DNA of 22,943 bases from positions 1-22,943 of IMG/VR virus record IMGVR_UViG_3300048591_000512; one strand, given 5' to 3'. Of the stretch, positions 22,363-22,943 are shown piece after piece. The DNA comes from a virus. Below the pieces are notes generated by a model. It was not told where the DNA came from and made no database searches. It saw nothing but the letters and a program-made list of their open reading frames with translations. The number at the start of each line of letters is the position of its first letter. Positions within the stretch are counted from its first letter, which is position 1. A program made the translations under genes and the position numbers.

Positions 22363-22635
22363 TTATTTTCCCTCACTTGTTAGTTTTATGTATTGCTCGT
22401 GGTAAAAAATCCACGCGTTGTACGAGTTTATAACGTTGGCAAAAGCCAGGGCACTCTCGAGCCTGTTTGCTTGTATAAGCTCTATAAGGCGTGATGCCTC
22501 ATGTTTGGTAATTTTTGGCTTAGTGCCAAAGGTTATGGCGCTTACAACATTTTGTAGCGCGCTATTATGGCTTATGCCGTTAAGCATGCCAATTTGTTTG
22601 GGTGTGGCCGTATCGGCCCTTTCCGTGGTGTTCAT
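22363..22635 (-). CDS. Small helical protein resembling the ERF C-terminal tail
   Basis: A 90-residue protein with an AAGGGG SD about 6 nt before its ATG. Residues 10-55 follow a pattern seen at the ends of many phage recombination proteins: TPKQIGML, a variable linker, then ITKHEASRLIELI. The ERF protein encoded 2 nt downstream carries the same pattern near its C-terminus (NPKQLALI, then LTSPQASTLIDQL). It may therefore be a free-standing copy of that accessory module, perhaps helping to load or regulate the annealing protein. The function is inferred from pattern and position only. Confidence 0.6.
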   Translation of the reverse strand: MNTTERADTATPKQIGMLNGISHNSALQNVVSAITFGTKPKITKHEASRLIELIQANRLESALAFANVINSYNAWIFYHEQYIKLTSEGK

Positions 22636-22670
22636 GGTAATCCCCTTTATAGCCGGGGTGCCGGCATAAA

Positions 22671-22865
22671 TTATAATGTAGCTACCTTGCGTAATATCCA
22701 GTAAATATGCTCACGGGTGTATTTTTTGCCTGTATCAGGGTTGGCGTAGCGCTGGGCAATAGTGGCCGCGCTCATACCGGCGTTATAATCAGCGGCAACC
22801 TGCAGCCAAAACTCTCTGGCGCGCTGCTTGCGGTTACTGTGCTTTTGGTATTGTACTTTAGGCAT
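22671..22865 (-). CDS. Small helix-turn-helix protein
   Basis: A 64-residue basic protein. Residues 15-60 look like a resolvase or homeodomain-like helix-turn-helix: an AADYNAGMSAATIAQRYA stretch followed by a second helix starting at YTREHIYWILRKV. The lysine/arginine-rich N-terminus (residues 1-16) would add DNA contacts. It may be a small regulator or DNA-binding accessory protein; no specific family is recognised. It is the first gene after a good promoter and has no SD, consistent with a leaderless message. It ends 35 nt before the next gene. Confidence 0.6.
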   Translation of the reverse strand: MPKVQYQKHSNRKQRAREFWLQVAADYNAGMSAATIAQRYANPDTGKKYTREHIYWILRKVATL

Positions 22866-22871
22866 AAGATG

Positions 22872-22900
22872 ATTGTAATACTAAATTAGTTATAAATCAA
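22872..22900 (-). promoter_or_regulatory. Sigma70-like promoter, probably leaderless
   Basis: Read on the minus strand, TTGATT (22900-22895) and TACAAT (22877-22872) are separated by 17 nt, the ideal spacing. The -10 box ends 6 nt before the ATG at 22865, so transcription would begin at or next to the start codon. No SD is present between the box and the ATG. It would drive the first complete gene of the window. An AAGGAG lies further upstream, near 22923, and could belong to something outside the window. Confidence 0.55.
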
Positions 22901-22943
22901 GTGGCTTTTGTTTAGCTCTCCTTAATTAGTTATTCACTTTCTC

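Overview
The window is a piece of a tailed double-stranded DNA phage (Caudoviricetes) or prophage, probably assembled from a metagenome. Every gene I accept lies on the minus strand, so the window reads from right (upstream) to left (downstream). TAA, TAG and TGA all end genes, so the ordinary bacterial code applies. The host cannot be named from the sequence. Some genes have good Shine-Dalgarno (SD) sites, while others have a -10 box placed so close to the ATG that their mRNA would be leaderless. No tRNA, rRNA, CRISPR array or integrase was seen.

Layout, right to left. (1) 22865-19494, DNA metabolism: a small helix-turn-helix protein, an ERF single-strand annealing protein with a small neighbour that resembles its C-terminal tail, two tiny membrane-type proteins, a MazG-like nucleotide pyrophosphohydrolase, a RusA-type resolvase, a zinc-ribbon protein, a PD-(D/E)XK-type nuclease and a small basic protein. 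(2) 19497-18028: a ParB-like domain fused to a DNA methyltransferase. (3) 18027-11983, packaging and head: small and large terminase, portal, minor head protein, scaffold and major capsid protein, closed by a clear intrinsic terminator. (4) 11893-2776, about 9 kb: three GT-B glycosyltransferases, a zinc ribbon, a SAM methyltransferase, an HNH homing endonuclease, a nucleotidylyltransferase, three GT-A-like glycosyltransferases in tandem and a fourth GT-B-like enzyme. (5) 2750-1: two unknown, probably virion, proteins and a large tail-appendage gene with a lectin-like domain that runs off the left edge.

The head genes package and build the capsid. The sugar-enzyme block sits between capsid and tail genes, which suggests that it glycosylates the virion or remodels the host surface late in infection; this is inference.

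The most striking observation is in the nucleotidylyltransferase gene (7159-6745). It reads in two frames joined at GGGGG-CACC-TTT-TGA, an arrangement very like the +1 frameshift site of bacterial prfB. A +1 slip restores the textbook catalytic motif GGTFDLLHWGH exactly. Other notable signals are four genes whose -10 box ends exactly 6 nt before the ATG, and a promoter with a roughly 155-nt leader that can form competing hairpins ahead of the last glycosyltransferase.
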